The notes under the pieces are model-generated. The model did not search any database, was not told the origin of the DNA, and saw only the letters and a list, made by a program, of their open reading frames with translations. This document shows, piece by piece, positions 33,743-42,828 of a stretch of DNA of 64,000 nt. The stretch lies in assembly GCA_012728895.1 (NCBI GenBank), contig JAAYEG010000040.1:38280-102279 (forward strand), read 5' to 3'. Source of the stretch: Methanospirillum sp. (GTDB taxonomy: Archaea > Halobacteriota > Methanomicrobia > Methanomicrobiales > Methanospirillaceae). Position numbers and translations under genes: made by a program. The stretch's first letter is position 1; the number at the start of each line of letters is the position of its first letter.

Positions 33743-34090
33743 ATGGCAGAGGAACAGTTCGACTCCCTCGAGGAGAAGATCGGCAAGGTCCCGAAGATCT
33801 TCCGTGACCTGAAAGACAGCAACCCCGAGCTCTTCCAGTCGGTGATGGGCCTGGACCATCTGGTCTGGGCCGAGGGATGCCTGACCAGGAAAGAGAAGAA
33901 GCTGATCGCGATCGCGATCGCGGCCGCGATGCGCGACCCGCACGCGGTCCGGGCGCAGATCGCGGGTGCCCCGAACCTGGGCGTCACCCTGGCCGAGATC
34001 GAGGAGGCCCTCCGGGTGACCTTCCTGCTCTCCGGCATGCCGGCCTACGTCCATGGGCGTGCGGCTGCCGAAGAGATCTACAACAAATAA
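33743..34090 (+). CDS. carboxymuconolactone decarboxylase / AhpD-fold protein
   Basis: A 115-aa all-helical protein: 'SLEEKIGKVPKIFRDLKDS', 'EGCLTRKEKKLIAIAIAAAM', 'EEALRVTFLLSGMPAYVHG'. The fold is clear, but the CXXC that makes AhpD an alkylhydroperoxidase is missing; its position reads 'RDPHAVRAQIAGA'. Only one Cys (in EGCL) is present. It may thus be non-catalytic, or use a different residue, despite its place between the desulforedoxin-like gene and peroxiredoxin. Confidence 0.85.
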   Translation: MAEEQFDSLEEKIGKVPKIFRDLKDSNPELFQSVMGLDHLVWAEGCLTRKEKKLIAIAIAAAMRDPHAVRAQIAGAPNLGVTLAEIEEALRVTFLLSGMPAYVHGRAAAEEIYNK

Positions 34091-34111
34091 CCCCTTTTCA
34101 AGGTGATAACA

Positions 34112-34783
34112 GTGTGTACTGGTGCAAATGACCCCTTCGCCGGCGCCCCGCCGGCCCCCTCGCTTCCCGGGCTCGGCGAGCCCGCGCCCGACTTCCTGGT
34201 CGAGTCGACCCACGGCCCGATCCGGCTCTCCGACTACCGCGGCCGCTGGGTGGTGATGTTCTCGCACCCGGCCGACTTCACCCCGGTCTGCACGACCGAG
34301 TTCATGGCGTTCGCCGAGATCGCCGACGAGCTCAAGAGCCTGAACGTCGAGCTGCTCGGCCTCTCCGTCGACTCGGTCTCGGCGCACCTCGCCTGGGTCC
34401 GGGCGATCAAAGAGAAGATGGGCGTCGAGATCCCGTTCCCCATCATCGCCGACCTCGAGATGAAGGTCGCGAAGCTCTACGGGATGATCCAGCCCGGCCA
34501 GTCCTCGACCGCGGCCGTCCGGGCCGTCTTCTTCATCGACGACAAGGGGATCCTCCGCGGCATGCTCTACTACCCGCTCTCGAACGGGCGGTACATGCCC
34601 GAGATCGTCAGGCTCATCAAGGCCTTCCAGACCACGGACGCCCACGGCGTCGCCACCCCGGCCAACTGGCAGCCCGGGGACAAGGTCGTCGTCCCGGCAC
34701 CCAAGACCGCCGCGGAGATGGCGGAGCGCGAGAAGGCGGGATACGAGTGCAAGGACTGGTATCTCTGCTTTAAGAACCTCTGA
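34112..34783 (+). CDS. peroxiredoxin (AhpC/TSA, Prx6-like archaeal type)
   Basis: A 223-aa protein. The peroxidatic Cys is in 'HPADFTPVCTTEF'; the conserved Arg lies in 'AAVRAVFFIDDKG'. The C-terminal 'KAGYECKDWYLCFK' carries two more Cys residues as in the archaeal Prx6-like enzymes that use a C-terminal resolving Cys. It reduces H2O2 and organic peroxides in the cytoplasm. GTG 34112 is chosen because aggtga (34101-34106) is well placed; the track's GTG 34103 falls inside that site. It closes the operon, with a T-run after it. Confidence 0.93.
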   Translation: MCTGANDPFAGAPPAPSLPGLGEPAPDFLVESTHGPIRLSDYRGRWVVMFSHPADFTPVCTTEFMAFAEIADELKSLNVELLGLSVDSVSAHLAWVRAIKEKMGVEIPFPIIADLEMKVAKLYGMIQPGQSSTAAVRAVFFIDDKGILRGMLYYPLSNGRYMPEIVRLIKAFQTTDAHGVATPANWQPGDKVVVPAPKTAAEMAEREKAGYECKDWYLCFKNL

Positions 34784-34786
34784 ACC

Positions 34787-34792
34787 TTTTTT
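34787..34792 (+). terminator. T-run after peroxiredoxin
   Basis: Six T residues (aaccttttttatac) directly follow the stop; the following 'ttttttata' may also serve as the TATA box of the next gene about 30 nt downstream. Confidence 0.4.
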
Positions 34793-34818
34793 ATACCCCC
34801 CGTGCCAACACGGGGTAC

Positions 34819-35433
34819 ATGCCGATCACCGCCCTCGGGTTCGCGGGCTCGCCCCGCCGGCACGGCAACTCCGAGACCCTCCTGGACCGCGTTCTCGAGG
34901 CGATGGCCTCAGAACCGGGCGTCGAGGTCGAGAAAGTCGTGCTCGTCGACGCCGACGTCCGCCCGTGCCGGGGCTGCAACATCTGCGAGAAGACCGGGGA
35001 TTGCGTGCAGAAAGACGGGATGATCCCGCTCTACGACCGGATCCTCGAGGCCGACTGCGTCCTGCTCGCGGCCCCCGTCTACTGCATGGGCCTCCCGGCC
35101 CAGGCCAAGGCCCTGGTCGACCGGGCCCAGGTCTACCGCTCGCGCAGGTACGTGCTCGGGTGGCCGGTCGTCCCGGAGGAGCGGAAGGGAAAGCGGCTCG
35201 GGATCTACCTCGGGACCGCGGGGCAGGACTGGGAGTACGTCTTCGACGCGACGCTCGCCTCGGTGAGGTGCTTCATGCACGTCGCCGGGATACGCGAGCG
35301 CGACCTCGCCACCCTGCTCGTCCGGAGCGTCGACGAGTCGGGCGCGGTAAAACGCTACCCGACGGCGCTCGACGACGCGGCGGCCCTGGGGCGCAACGCG
35401 GTGGCGACCCTCCGCGAGCGGCTCGGCCCATGA
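34819..35433 (+). CDS. iron-sulfur flavoprotein (flavodoxin-like), copy 1
   Basis: A 204-aa protein. FMN loop 'GFAGSPRRHGNSETLLDRVL', cluster motif 'CRGCNICEKTGDC' (CX2CX2CX5C, as in the methanogen iron-sulfur flavoprotein Isf) and 'APVYCMGLPAQAKALVDRAQ'. Isf-type proteins pass electrons from ferredoxin to O2 or H2O2 in methanogens. Placement right after the peroxiredoxin operon supports an oxygen-defence role. Its stop overlaps the start of a paralogue (ATGA). Confidence 0.9.
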   Translation: MPITALGFAGSPRRHGNSETLLDRVLEAMASEPGVEVEKVVLVDADVRPCRGCNICEKTGDCVQKDGMIPLYDRILEADCVLLAAPVYCMGLPAQAKALVDRAQVYRSRRYVLGWPVVPEERKGKRLGIYLGTAGQDWEYVFDATLASVRCFMHVAGIRERDLATLLVRSVDESGAVKRYPTALDDAAALGRNAVATLRERLGP

Positions 35434-36023
35434 CCCGCGTCATGGGCGTCTCGGGCAGCCCCCACCGGCGCGGCAACACCGAGACGCTGCTCGACGCCTT
35501 TCTCGGCGGCGCGCGCGAAGCGGGCGCCGGGGTCGAGAAGGTGGTGCTATCGGACCTCTCCTACACGTCCTGCCGGGGGTGCAACGTCTGCCACCGGACC
35601 GGGATCTGCGTCGTGGAGGACGAGGCGATCCCCCTGCTCGAGGCGATGGCCGGCGTCGACCTGCTCGCGCTCGCCTCTCCGATCTACAGCATGGGGATCA
35701 CGGCAGAGCTCAAAGGGCTGGTCGACCGGGCCCAGTACCTCTGGGCCCGCCGGTTCTCCCTGGGCACACTGGACTACCCCCCCGAGCACCTCGAGAGCCA
35801 CCGCGGGGTCTTCCTCTCGACCGCCGGCTCGGACTGGCCCGGCGTCTTCGACGCGGCCTTCCCGGTCGTGCAGGCGCTCTTCTCGGGCCTCGGGTTCTCG
35901 TACGTCGAGAACCTGGTCTACGACTCGATGGACCGGCACGGCGGGGTCCGCAGACACCCGACCGCGCTCGCCGGGGCCCGGGCCGCCGGTCGCCGGCTGG
36001 CAGGAGAGGGGGGAGCGGACTAG
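35430..36023 (+). CDS. iron-sulfur flavoprotein (flavodoxin-like), copy 2
   Basis: A 197-aa protein. 'GVSGSPHRRGNTETLLDAFL', 'CRGCNVCHRTGIC' and 'ASPIYSMGITAELKGLVDRA' are the same motifs as in copy 1, so the two arose by tandem duplication and are translationally coupled by a 4-nt overlap. In iron-sulfur flavoproteins such pairs may form a heteromer (inference). The stop (TAG) shares CTAG with the stop of the convergent ribL. Confidence 0.9.
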   Translation: MTRVMGVSGSPHRRGNTETLLDAFLGGAREAGAGVEKVVLSDLSYTSCRGCNVCHRTGICVVEDEAIPLLEAMAGVDLLALASPIYSMGITAELKGLVDRAQYLWARRFSLGTLDYPPEHLESHRGVFLSTAGSDWPGVFDAAFPVVQALFSGLGFSYVENLVYDSMDRHGGVRRHPTALAGARAAGRRLAGEGGAD

Positions 36024-36448
36024 GCGGGCCCGCACCGCTCGGCGCAGACCCGGTCCACGATCCGGCGGGAGGAGCAGAGCGGCGCCCCTTCGAAGGCCCC
36101 GACTCTGACGACGCGGCAGCCGCACCCCCGGGCCTCGAGCGCCGACGAGAGCCCGCGCTCGTCGAAGTGCTGGTTCCACCCGATCGTGATGACGTCGGGG
36201 GAGAGCTCCTCGACCGGCCGGAACATGTCCACGGGATCCCCGAGCCGGGCCCCGTCGACGGGTTTGAGGGCCCGGACCATCGCGAGCCGCTGGTCCTCGG
36301 GGACGACCGGGCGGGGCTTGTGCTTCACGTTCGCGTCCCGGGCCACGATCACAAAGAGCTCGTCGCCGAGCCGGCGCGACTCCTCGAGGTAGTAGAGGTG
36401 GCCCGGGTGGAGCAGGTCGAATGTCCCGGTCGCGACCACCCGGGTCAT
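36020..36448 (-). CDS. ribL: archaeal FAD synthase (cytidylyltransferase-like)
   Basis: A 142-aa protein. The nucleotidyl-transferase HxGH motif is in 'ATGTFDLLHPGHLYYLEESR', and the C-terminal 'GWNQHFDE' and 'SSRRIVDRV' complete the family pattern. Archaeal RibL adenylates FMN to FAD. The ATG at 36448 is inside the end of the JAMM gene (ATGA overlap); the ORF track extension to 36700 is a shadow. Its neighbour on the other strand is a flavoprotein pair, a plausible functional theme. Confidence 0.88.
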   Translation of the reverse strand: MTRVVATGTFDLLHPGHLYYLEESRRLGDELFVIVARDANVKHKPRPVVPEDQRLAMVRALKPVDGARLGDPVDMFRPVEELSPDVITIGWNQHFDERGLSSALEARGCGCRVVRVGAFEGAPLCSSRRIVDRVCAERCGPA

Positions 36449-36816
36449 GGCAGCACCTCGAGCGCGACGGGAAGGCCGTCCGCGGAGAAGCAGGCCCAGT
36501 CCCCCTCCCCGTAGGGCCAGCCGATGATCAGGTGGTACCGCCCGGTGCGGGGAAAGAACGAGAGATCGGCGAGAGACGGCTCGAGCACCCCGTTCGGGTG
36601 CGAGTGGGCCGAGCCGGCGCGGTGGGGGTCGAGCGGCATCATGTCGAGCAGGACGCTCGCCGAGTCCTCGTTCGTGACCGTCCCCGGGACCAGGTCGCAC
36701 TCCTCGATCACCCCGTCCTCCTCGTGGAGCAGGGCCACGAACTCGTTCGGGTCGTTCGAGGCCCCGATCGCGAGCAGCAGGTCGAGCAGCTCGCGCCGTA
36801 TCCCCCTGACCTTCAT
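36445..36816 (-). CDS. JAMM/MPN-domain (Mov34-like) metalloprotease-like protein
   Basis: A 123-aa single-domain protein. The zinc motif is exact: 'AHSHPNGVLEPSLADLSFF' gives HxH-x10-D, with an upstream Glu in 'VIEECDLVPG'. Such archaeal JAMM proteins remove ubiquitin-like SAMP modifiers or act on sulfur-carrier proteins. It is translationally coupled to ribL. No SAMP gene is nearby, so the substrate is unknown. Confidence 0.85.
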   Translation of the reverse strand: MKVRGIRRELLDLLLAIGASNDPNEFVALLHEEDGVIEECDLVPGTVTNEDSASVLLDMMPLDPHRAGSAHSHPNGVLEPSLADLSFFPRTGRYHLIIGWPYGEGDWACFSADGLPVALEVLP

Positions 36817-36871
36817 GCCCTGATCGGTGGGTACCCCGAGGTGATAAGCCCGACGCCGGGCATACCGGCGC

Positions 36872-37963
36872 TCATCCCCCGATCCCGTTCACGACCTCGA
36901 CGATCCGGTCGAGGTCGTCCGGGCCGAGGGCCGGGTGCACCGGGAGCGAGAGGACCCGCCGGGCCAGGTCCGCGGCGGTCGGGCAGGCTCCCGGCGCCGC
37001 CGTGTCCCGGTAGAGCGGCTGCTCGTGGACCGGGATCGGGTAGTGGACCGCGCACCCGACCCCCTGCCCGCGGAGGTGCTCGGCGAGGGCGTCCCGCGCG
37101 AGCGGGCAGCCGTCCCCGACCGTGACCACGTACTGGTGGTAGACGTGGCCCCGTCCCTCGCCGACCGCGGGCGGGACGATCCCGGGCGCATCGAGCCGGG
37201 CCGAGAGAGACGCGGCGTTCTCCTGGCGGCGGCGGTTGAACTCTTCCAGCCTCCGGAGCTGGACGCGCCCGATCGCGCCCCCGATGTCGGTCATCCGGTA
37301 GTTGTAGCCGAGCGAGGTGTGGAGGTACTTCTCGGCCTGCCCGTGGTTGACGAGCCGCCTCAGCCGGCCGGCCAGGGCGTCGTCGTCCGTCGTGACCATG
37401 CCTCCCTCGCCGGTGGTCATGTTCTTGGTCGGGTAGAACGAGAAGCAGCCGGCGGTCCCGAGCGACCCGACCCGCCGCCCGCGCCAGGTTGCGCCGTGGG
37501 CCTGTGCCGCGTCCTCGATCAGGGCCAGGTTCCGCTCCTCGCAGAGATCCGCGGCCGGGCCGACGTCGAACGGCTGGCCGAAGAGGTGGACCCCGATCAC
37601 CGCCCGCGTCGCCGGGCCGACCTGGTCGGGGAGGGTGTCCGGGTCGATCGTGAAGAGGTCCGGGCGGACGTCGGCAAAGACCGGGACGGCCCCGCACATC
37701 GAGACCGCGGTCGCCGTCGCGATGAACGTGAACGAGGGCACGATCACCTCGTCCCCGGGCCCGATCCCGGCCCCAAGGAGGGCGGCGTGGAGCGCGGTGG
37801 TCCCGTTCGAGACCGCGACCGCGTGGGTGACCCCGGCGTGCGCGGCGAACTCCTCCTCGAACGCCGCCACCTCCGGTCCCGAGGCGAGCATGCCCGAGCG
37901 GATCACGCGCCCGGCGGCCTGCACCTCCTCGTCGCCGAGGAGCGGGCGGGCGACCGGGATCAC
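36872..37963 (-). CDS. DegT/DnrJ/EryC1/StrS-family sugar aminotransferase
   Basis: A 363-aa PLP enzyme. '[25 protein letters not shown]' and '[18 protein letters not shown]' are family hallmarks; the PLP Lys is in '[16 protein letters not shown]'. It transfers an amino group to a nucleotide-linked keto-sugar. GTG start 37963 overlaps the stop of the acyltransferase gene by 4 nt. Together with the acyltransferase it looks like the WbpE/WbpD pair that makes a 3-acetamido sugar, but no matching oxidoreductase is in the window. Confidence 0.92.
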   Translation of the reverse strand: MIPVARPLLGDEEVQAAGRVIRSGMLASGPEVAAFEEEFAAHAGVTHAVAVSNGTTALHAALLGAGIGPGDEVIVPSFTFIATATAVSMCGAVPVFADVRPDLFTIDPDTLPDQVGPATRAVIGVHLFGQPFDVGPAADLCEERNLALIEDAAQAHGATWRGRRVGSLGTAGCFSFYPTKNMTTGEGGMVTTDDDALAGRLRRLVNHGQAEKYLHTSLGYNYRMTDIGGAIGRVQLRRLEEFNRRRQENAASLSARLDAPGIVPPAVGEGRGHVYHQYVVTVGDGCPLARDALAEHLRGQGVGCAVHYPIPVHEQPLYRDTAAPGACPTAADLARRVLSLPVHPALGPDDLDRIVEVVNGIGG

Positions 37964-38556
37964 GGGCGCACCCCCGGGTCCGGCTTCGACCGGAGCCGCG
38001 CGGGAGCCCCGATCGCGAGCATCCCCGGCGGGACGTCCCGCGTGACGACCGCGCCGGCCGCCACGAGGGCGCCGTTCCCGACCCGGATCCCGGGCAGCAC
38101 GGTCGCGTTCGCCCCGATCGCGGCCCCGTCCTCGATCACGGGGCCGGTGAGCCCGCCGATCCCGGTGGGCGGGTAGCGGTCGTTGGTCAGCACCACGTGC
38201 GGGCCGAGGAAGACGCGGTCCCCGATCACCGTGTTGGTCGGGATGAAGGCCATCGACTGGACCGAGACGTCCGAGCCGATCGTGCAGCAGCCCTCGCAGA
38301 TCGCCCCGGTGCCGAGCGAGACCCGGTCCCCGATCCGGGTCTGCTCGCGGACCAGGACGTTGTGCCCGGTCTGGAAATCGTCGCCGATCTCGACGTCGCA
38401 GTAGATCACCGTGCCCGGGCGGAGGGTCGCGTTCCGGCCGAGGATCACCCCGGGGAAGTCGTCCTCGCCGAGGTGGTCGCGCGACGGGAAACCGAGCGTG
38501 ACCGGTTCGAAGAGGCGGGCGTTCTCCCCGATGCTGTTCCTGCCGAGATAGGTCAT
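37960..38556 (-). CDS. left-handed beta-helix (hexapeptide) N-acyltransferase
   Basis: A 198-aa protein built of hexapeptide repeats ('[20 protein letters not shown]', '[20 protein letters not shown]', '[20 protein letters not shown]'), with 'NDRYPP' in the WbpD-like active-site region. It probably acetylates the amino-sugar made by the adjacent aminotransferase. ATG 38556 overlaps the glmS stop (ATGA); the track's start at 38604 lies within glmS. Confidence 0.88.
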   Translation of the reverse strand: MTYLGRNSIGENARLFEPVTLGFPSRDHLGEDDFPGVILGRNATLRPGTVIYCDVEIGDDFQTGHNVLVREQTRIGDRVSLGTGAICEGCCTIGSDVSVQSMAFIPTNTVIGDRVFLGPHVVLTNDRYPPTGIGGLTGPVIEDGAAIGANATVLPGIRVGNGALVAAGAVVTRDVPPGMLAIGAPARLRSKPDPGVRP

Positions 38557-40298
38557 TCGACGGTCACGCTCTTGGCAAGGTTCCGGGGCTGGTCGACGTC
38601 GCACTCGAGGGCGACCGCGGTGCGGTAGGCGAGCTGCTGGAGCACGACCGAGGTCGCCACCAGCTGGACGAGCTCCGGGCTCTCGGGGATCGGCAGGAAG
38701 ACGTCGACGATGTCGGTCAGCTCCCGGTCGCCCGAGGCGCCGATCCCGATGATCGGCGCCTTCCTCGCCTTCATCTCCTTGATGTTCGAGAGCATGATCG
38801 AGTAGGTGTCGCCGGGCGGGCAGAGCGCGACGACCGGCGTCTGGTCGGAGAGGAGCGCGAAGGGCCCGTGCTTCAGCTCCCCGGCGGCGTACCCCTCGGC
38901 ATGGATGTACGAGATCTCTTTCATCTTCAGCGCTCCCTCGAGCGCGATCGGGTAGAAGAGCCCGCGCCCGACGTAGAAGAGGTGCTCAGCCGGCCTGCAG
39001 ATCTCGACCGCCCGGTCGATGTCGAGCAGGAGCACCTCGCCGATCACCGTGTTCGCCTGTTCCAGCGCCGTCAGGAGCCGGTCGTTCCCCCGCATCAGGT
39101 CGATGAGCCGCATCAGGACCGCGAGCTGGGCCACGAACGACTTGGTCGCCGCGACCGAGATCTCGGGCCCGGCGCGCATGTAGAGGGTATGGTCCGCGAT
39201 CCGGGTCACGGTCGAGCCGAGCACGTTCGTGATCGCGAGAGTCGGGCAGTTGTAGGCGCGCGCCTTCTTCAGGGCCGCCAGGGTGTCGGCGGTCTCGCCC
39301 GACTGGGTGATCACGGTCACGATCCCCTTCAGGGGCGGGGTGAAGTACTTGAACTCCGACCCGAGCTCGGCCCTCACCGGGATCCGGCAGGTCGACTCGC
39401 AGAGGTACTTGAAGACCAGCCCCGCGTGGTACGACGAGCCGCACGCGACGACCGTGATCTCGGGCGGGTGCCGGTAGCGCTCGGGGAGCGACGAGGCCGC
39501 GAACCCGTGGAGCGTGTCGTGGAAGACCCGGGGCTCCTCGTAGATCTCCTTGAGCATGAAGTGCGGGAACCCGCCCTTCTTCACGGTCTCCACGTCCCAG
39601 TCCACGTGCTCGACCCGCCGGCGGACCGGGTGCCCGTGCGAGTAAACCCGCCAGCCCTCGCGGTCGAGCGTGGCCAGGTCCCCGTCCTCGAGGTAGACCA
39701 CCCGCTCGGTGTACCCGAGCAGGGGCGTCACGTCCGAGGCGGCGAAAACCTCCCGGTCGCCGATCCCGAGCACGAGCGGGGAGGAGTCGCGCACCGCGAT
39801 CACCTCTTCGAGCCCCTCGACGGTCACGAGCAGGGCGAACGACCCCTCCAGGCGTGCCACGGTCTTCTCGACCGCCGTCCGCAGGTCGGAGCCGTCGTAG
39901 AACTCCTCGACCAGGTGGGCGACGACCTCGGTGTCGGTCTCGGATCGGAACTCGTGCCCCCGCTCCCGGAGCTCGCGGGTCAGCGCGGCGTAGTTCTCGA
40001 TGATCCCGTTGTGGACCACCGCGATCCGGCCCCTGCAGTCCAGGTGCGGGTGCGCGTTCCGGTCGCTCGGCTCCCCGTGCGTGGCCCACCGCGTGTGCCC
40101 GATCCCGATCGTCCCGTGGAGGCTCCAGGCGTCGGACCCCATCTCCGAGATCTTGCCCTTCCGCTTGAAGACCTCGATCCGGGGGTTGTTCGTGGCGACG
40201 CCGAACGAGTCGTAGCCCCGGTACTCGAGTTTCTGGAGCCCGTCGACGATCACCCGCGCCGCGTTCCGGGAGCCGATGTATCCGACGATCCCGCACAT
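38553..40298 (-). CDS. glmS: glutamine--fructose-6-phosphate aminotransferase
   Basis: A 581-aa protein. N-terminal Ntn glutaminase starting with the catalytic Cys2 ('MCGIVGYIG') and '[20 protein letters not shown]'. Two SIS domains follow ('[17 protein letters not shown]', '[14 protein letters not shown]'), ending 'LAKSVTVE' as expected. It makes glucosamine-6-phosphate, the entry to UDP-GlcNAc. It starts one nucleotide after the stop of the GlmU-like gene upstream. Confidence 0.97.
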   Translation of the reverse strand: MCGIVGYIGSRNAARVIVDGLQKLEYRGYDSFGVATNNPRIEVFKRKGKISEMGSDAWSLHGTIGIGHTRWATHGEPSDRNAHPHLDCRGRIAVVHNGIIENYAALTRELRERGHEFRSETDTEVVAHLVEEFYDGSDLRTAVEKTVARLEGSFALLVTVEGLEEVIAVRDSSPLVLGIGDREVFAASDVTPLLGYTERVVYLEDGDLATLDREGWRVYSHGHPVRRRVEHVDWDVETVKKGGFPHFMLKEIYEEPRVFHDTLHGFAASSLPERYRHPPEITVVACGSSYHAGLVFKYLCESTCRIPVRAELGSEFKYFTPPLKGIVTVITQSGETADTLAALKKARAYNCPTLAITNVLGSTVTRIADHTLYMRAGPEISVAATKSFVAQLAVLMRLIDLMRGNDRLLTALEQANTVIGEVLLLDIDRAVEICRPAEHLFYVGRGLFYPIALEGALKMKEISYIHAEGYAAGELKHGPFALLSDQTPVVALCPPGDTYSIMLSNIKEMKARKAPIIGIGASGDRELTDIVDVFLPIPESPELVQLVATSVVLQQLAYRTAVALECDVDQPRNLAKSVTVE

Positions 40299-40299
40299 C

Positions 40300-41457
40300 C
40301 TAGACCACCACCGCCTCGTCGGGGATCACGCCCGTCACGGTGGTGTTCCCGGCGGAGATCGCCGCGTTGTTGCCGACGATGCAGTTCTTGAGGACCGTGA
40401 ACGGGGCCGAGCAGACACGGTCGCCGAGCACGGCCCCGAACGCGGCCTTCTGGTAGCCCCCGTCCCGCTCGAGCACGGCGCCCGTCGTCCAGGTGGCCGT
40501 GTGGTCCTGGAGCCGGCAGGCCTCGCCCACCACCGCGTCGATGATCCGGGAGTGCGAGCCGATCGCCGTGTCGTCCATGATGAGCGAGCGGGCCACGTAG
40601 CTGAGCGGGTCGATCGTCACCCGCGAGCCGATCGAGGTGTTCGGCATGATGACGCAGTTGGGGCAGATCCGGCAGTCTTCGCCGATGATGACCGGCCCGC
40701 GGATGAAGGTGTTCGGGCCGATCTCGGTCCCCTTGCCGACACGGATCAGCCCGTAGAGCTTGGCGGACCGGGAGATCGTCCCGGCCCGGCGGGCCTCGAT
40801 CTGCGGCAGGAGCCGGGCGTTCATCTCGAGGAGGTCCCAGGGGTTGACCGCGTCCAGCCATTCCGATGCCCGGACCGGGACAACGCGCGTCCCGTCCCGG
40901 ATCATCGCCTGGAGCGCGTCCGGCACCTCCTGGTGCTCGGCCGTGTAACGGAGGAACGAGCGGTCGAGCGCGTAGATCCCGGTCGAGACGATCAGGCCGC
41001 TCGGGCTGTCGGGCTTCTCCTTGATCTCGCGGATCAGCCCGTCCTTGGTGACGACAACGCCGAAGTTCGAGGGGTTCGGGTGGTCCGTCACCAGGACCGC
41101 GTTCCGCTCCGCGCGTATCCGCGCGATCGACGCCGCGTCGATGTAGTTGTCCCCGGCGAGCAGCAGGAACCGGTCCCTGATGAACGGCTCGGCGCACATC
41201 AGGGCGTGCCCCGTCCCGAGCTGCTTCTCCTGGACCACGACCCTGACGGGCAGGTCCTGCTCGGTGAGGTAGCGGATCACGTGCTCCTTGCGGTACCCCA
41301 CGACCACGACGATCTCCCTGATCCCGTTTTTGAGCAGCGCGTCGATCACGTACTTGAGGATCGGGGTGTTCGCGACCGGGACGAGGGCCTTCGGCCTCGA
41401 CCGGGTCAGGGGGCGAAGGCGCGTCCCTTCGCCTGCCGCGAGAATGACAGCCTGCAT
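40300..41457 (-). CDS. bifunctional sugar-1-phosphate nucleotidylyltransferase/acetyltransferase, GlmU-like copy 1
   Basis: A 385-aa protein. Nucleotidylyltransferase domain 'VILAAGEGTRLRPLTRSRPK', 'EKQLGTGHAL' and 'LLAGDNYID', then a left-handed beta-helix ('GPVIIGEDCRICPNCVIMPN'). The end 'NCIVGNNAAISAGNTTVTGV' replaces the usual GlmU acetyltransferase site, so the acetyl-transfer activity may differ from copy 2. It could act as a UTP--glucose-1-P or GlcNAc-1-P uridylyltransferase. It is tightly linked to glmS (1 nt) and to copy 2 (22 nt). Confidence 0.88.
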   Translation of the reverse strand: MQAVILAAGEGTRLRPLTRSRPKALVPVANTPILKYVIDALLKNGIREIVVVVGYRKEHVIRYLTEQDLPVRVVVQEKQLGTGHALMCAEPFIRDRFLLLAGDNYIDAASIARIRAERNAVLVTDHPNPSNFGVVVTKDGLIREIKEKPDSPSGLIVSTGIYALDRSFLRYTAEHQEVPDALQAMIRDGTRVVPVRASEWLDAVNPWDLLEMNARLLPQIEARRAGTISRSAKLYGLIRVGKGTEIGPNTFIRGPVIIGEDCRICPNCVIMPNTSIGSRVTIDPLSYVARSLIMDDTAIGSHSRIIDAVVGEACRLQDHTATWTTGAVLERDGGYQKAAFGAVLGDRVCSAPFTVLKNCIVGNNAAISAGNTTVTGVIPDEAVVV

Positions 41458-41479
41458 GGATCCACTCCTGTAAGTCTTA

Positions 41480-42679
41480 CTACTGGAACGAGGTCCCCTC
41501 GTCGATCCAGCCCTCGACGAACGAATGGGGGGCGATGTTGACCCCGGGACCGATCACGGTCCCGACGTTGACCGAGCAGTTGATCCCCAGGTTCACCCGG
41601 TCCCCGACGATCGCTCCGAGCTTCTTCTTGCCGGTGCTCATGCCGGCCACCTTCACGGGTGCGTGGTCGTTGCGGAGGTTCGCCACCTTCGAACCCGCCC
41701 CGAAGTTGCACTGGGCCCCGATCACGGAGTCCCCGACGTAGTTGAAATGCGGGATCTTGGTCTCGGGGAGCACGATCGAGTTCTTGATCTCGGTCGCGTG
41801 GCCGATATGGCAGCGATCCCCGATCGAGGTGGACGGCCGGAGGTAGGCGTGCGGCCCGATCTTGCAGCCCTTCCCGATCATGCACGGCCCCTCGATGTAA
41901 GTCCCGGCCATGACGAGGCTCCCCTTCCCGATCGAGACGGTTCCCTTCAGGACGACCCCGTCCTCGACCTCCCCCTCGATCGAGGGCGAGTGGCGGGCGA
42001 GCAGGCGCGCGTTGGCGTCGAGCAGGTCCCAGGGGTAGCCCATGTCGAGCCACCGGTCGAGCATGTGGGAGCGCAGGCGCCTTTCGCGGACGTACTCGGC
42101 GAGGGCGTCGGTCAGCTCCAGCTCCCCGCGGCTCGAGAGGCCGATCCGGTCGATCCGGGCGAAGATCTCCTCGTCGAACTGGTAGACGCCGGCGTTGATC
42201 AGGTCGCCCGCCGGGTCGGGCGACTTCTCCTCGAGCCCGGTGATGAACCCGTCCTCGCAGGTCACGACCCCGAAGTCCTGGGGGTGGTCGGTCCGGTGAA
42301 TCCCCATCACCGGGCCGTCCATCTCCCGGATCGCGGCGATGTCCTCCGGGCCGACGATCATGTCGCCGTTCATCAGCAGGAACGGCCCCGAGACGAGGCC
42401 GGCGCAGGCCTTCACCGCGTCGCCCGTGCCGAGCTGCTGCCGCTGGGTCACGTAGCGGATCCGGCACCCGAACCCTGCCCCGTCGCCGAAGTGCTCGCGG
42501 ATCTCCCGCTCGCCGTAGCCGACCACGAGCACGAAGCGGGTGAAGCCGGCCTCGACCGCGGCAGCGATCAGGTGTTCGAGGATCGGGCGGTTCGCGACCG
42601 GAAGCATCACCTTGGGCCGCGAGGCCGTGAGCGGGCGCATCCGTTTGCCCTCGCCGGCCGCGAGGATCACGCATTGCAT
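41480..42679 (-). CDS. glmU: bifunctional GlmU-like protein, copy 2
   Basis: A 399-aa protein starting 'MQCVILAAGEGKRMRPLTAS', with 'QRQQLGTGDAV' and 'LLMNGDMIV'. The C-terminal beta-helix carries 'KIPHFNYVGDSVIGAQCNFG' and 'LRNDHAPVKV', the archaeal GlmU GlcN-1-P acetyltransferase site. I therefore think this copy does both steps of UDP-GlcNAc synthesis. ATG 42679 is the conserved start; the track's 42847 start adds a low-complexity extension. It is the first gene of the five-gene amino-sugar operon. Confidence 0.9.
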   Translation of the reverse strand: MQCVILAAGEGKRMRPLTASRPKVMLPVANRPILEHLIAAAVEAGFTRFVLVVGYGEREIREHFGDGAGFGCRIRYVTQRQQLGTGDAVKACAGLVSGPFLLMNGDMIVGPEDIAAIREMDGPVMGIHRTDHPQDFGVVTCEDGFITGLEEKSPDPAGDLINAGVYQFDEEIFARIDRIGLSSRGELELTDALAEYVRERRLRSHMLDRWLDMGYPWDLLDANARLLARHSPSIEGEVEDGVVLKGTVSIGKGSLVMAGTYIEGPCMIGKGCKIGPHAYLRPSTSIGDRCHIGHATEIKNSIVLPETKIPHFNYVGDSVIGAQCNFGAGSKVANLRNDHAPVKVAGMSTGKKKLGAIVGDRVNLGINCSVNVGTVIGPGVNIAPHSFVEGWIDEGTSFQ

Positions 42680-42828
42680 CACAGGACTGCCTCCAGGGGC
42701 TGCGCCATCGCACACGGGTCCCCGGCCCCGCCCCGCGGGCCCGGGACTCCGGGCAGGGGGGGACCCTCCGTGCCGTGGCTCATTCGCTGAAGCATTTGTC
42801 CTCACCCGATATGAGGCTTCGTGAGACC

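Noticed and set aside
38868-40391. 507-aa plus-strand ORF opposite glmS
   Set aside because: Antisense of a clearly identified gene; amino-acid composition is not protein-like.
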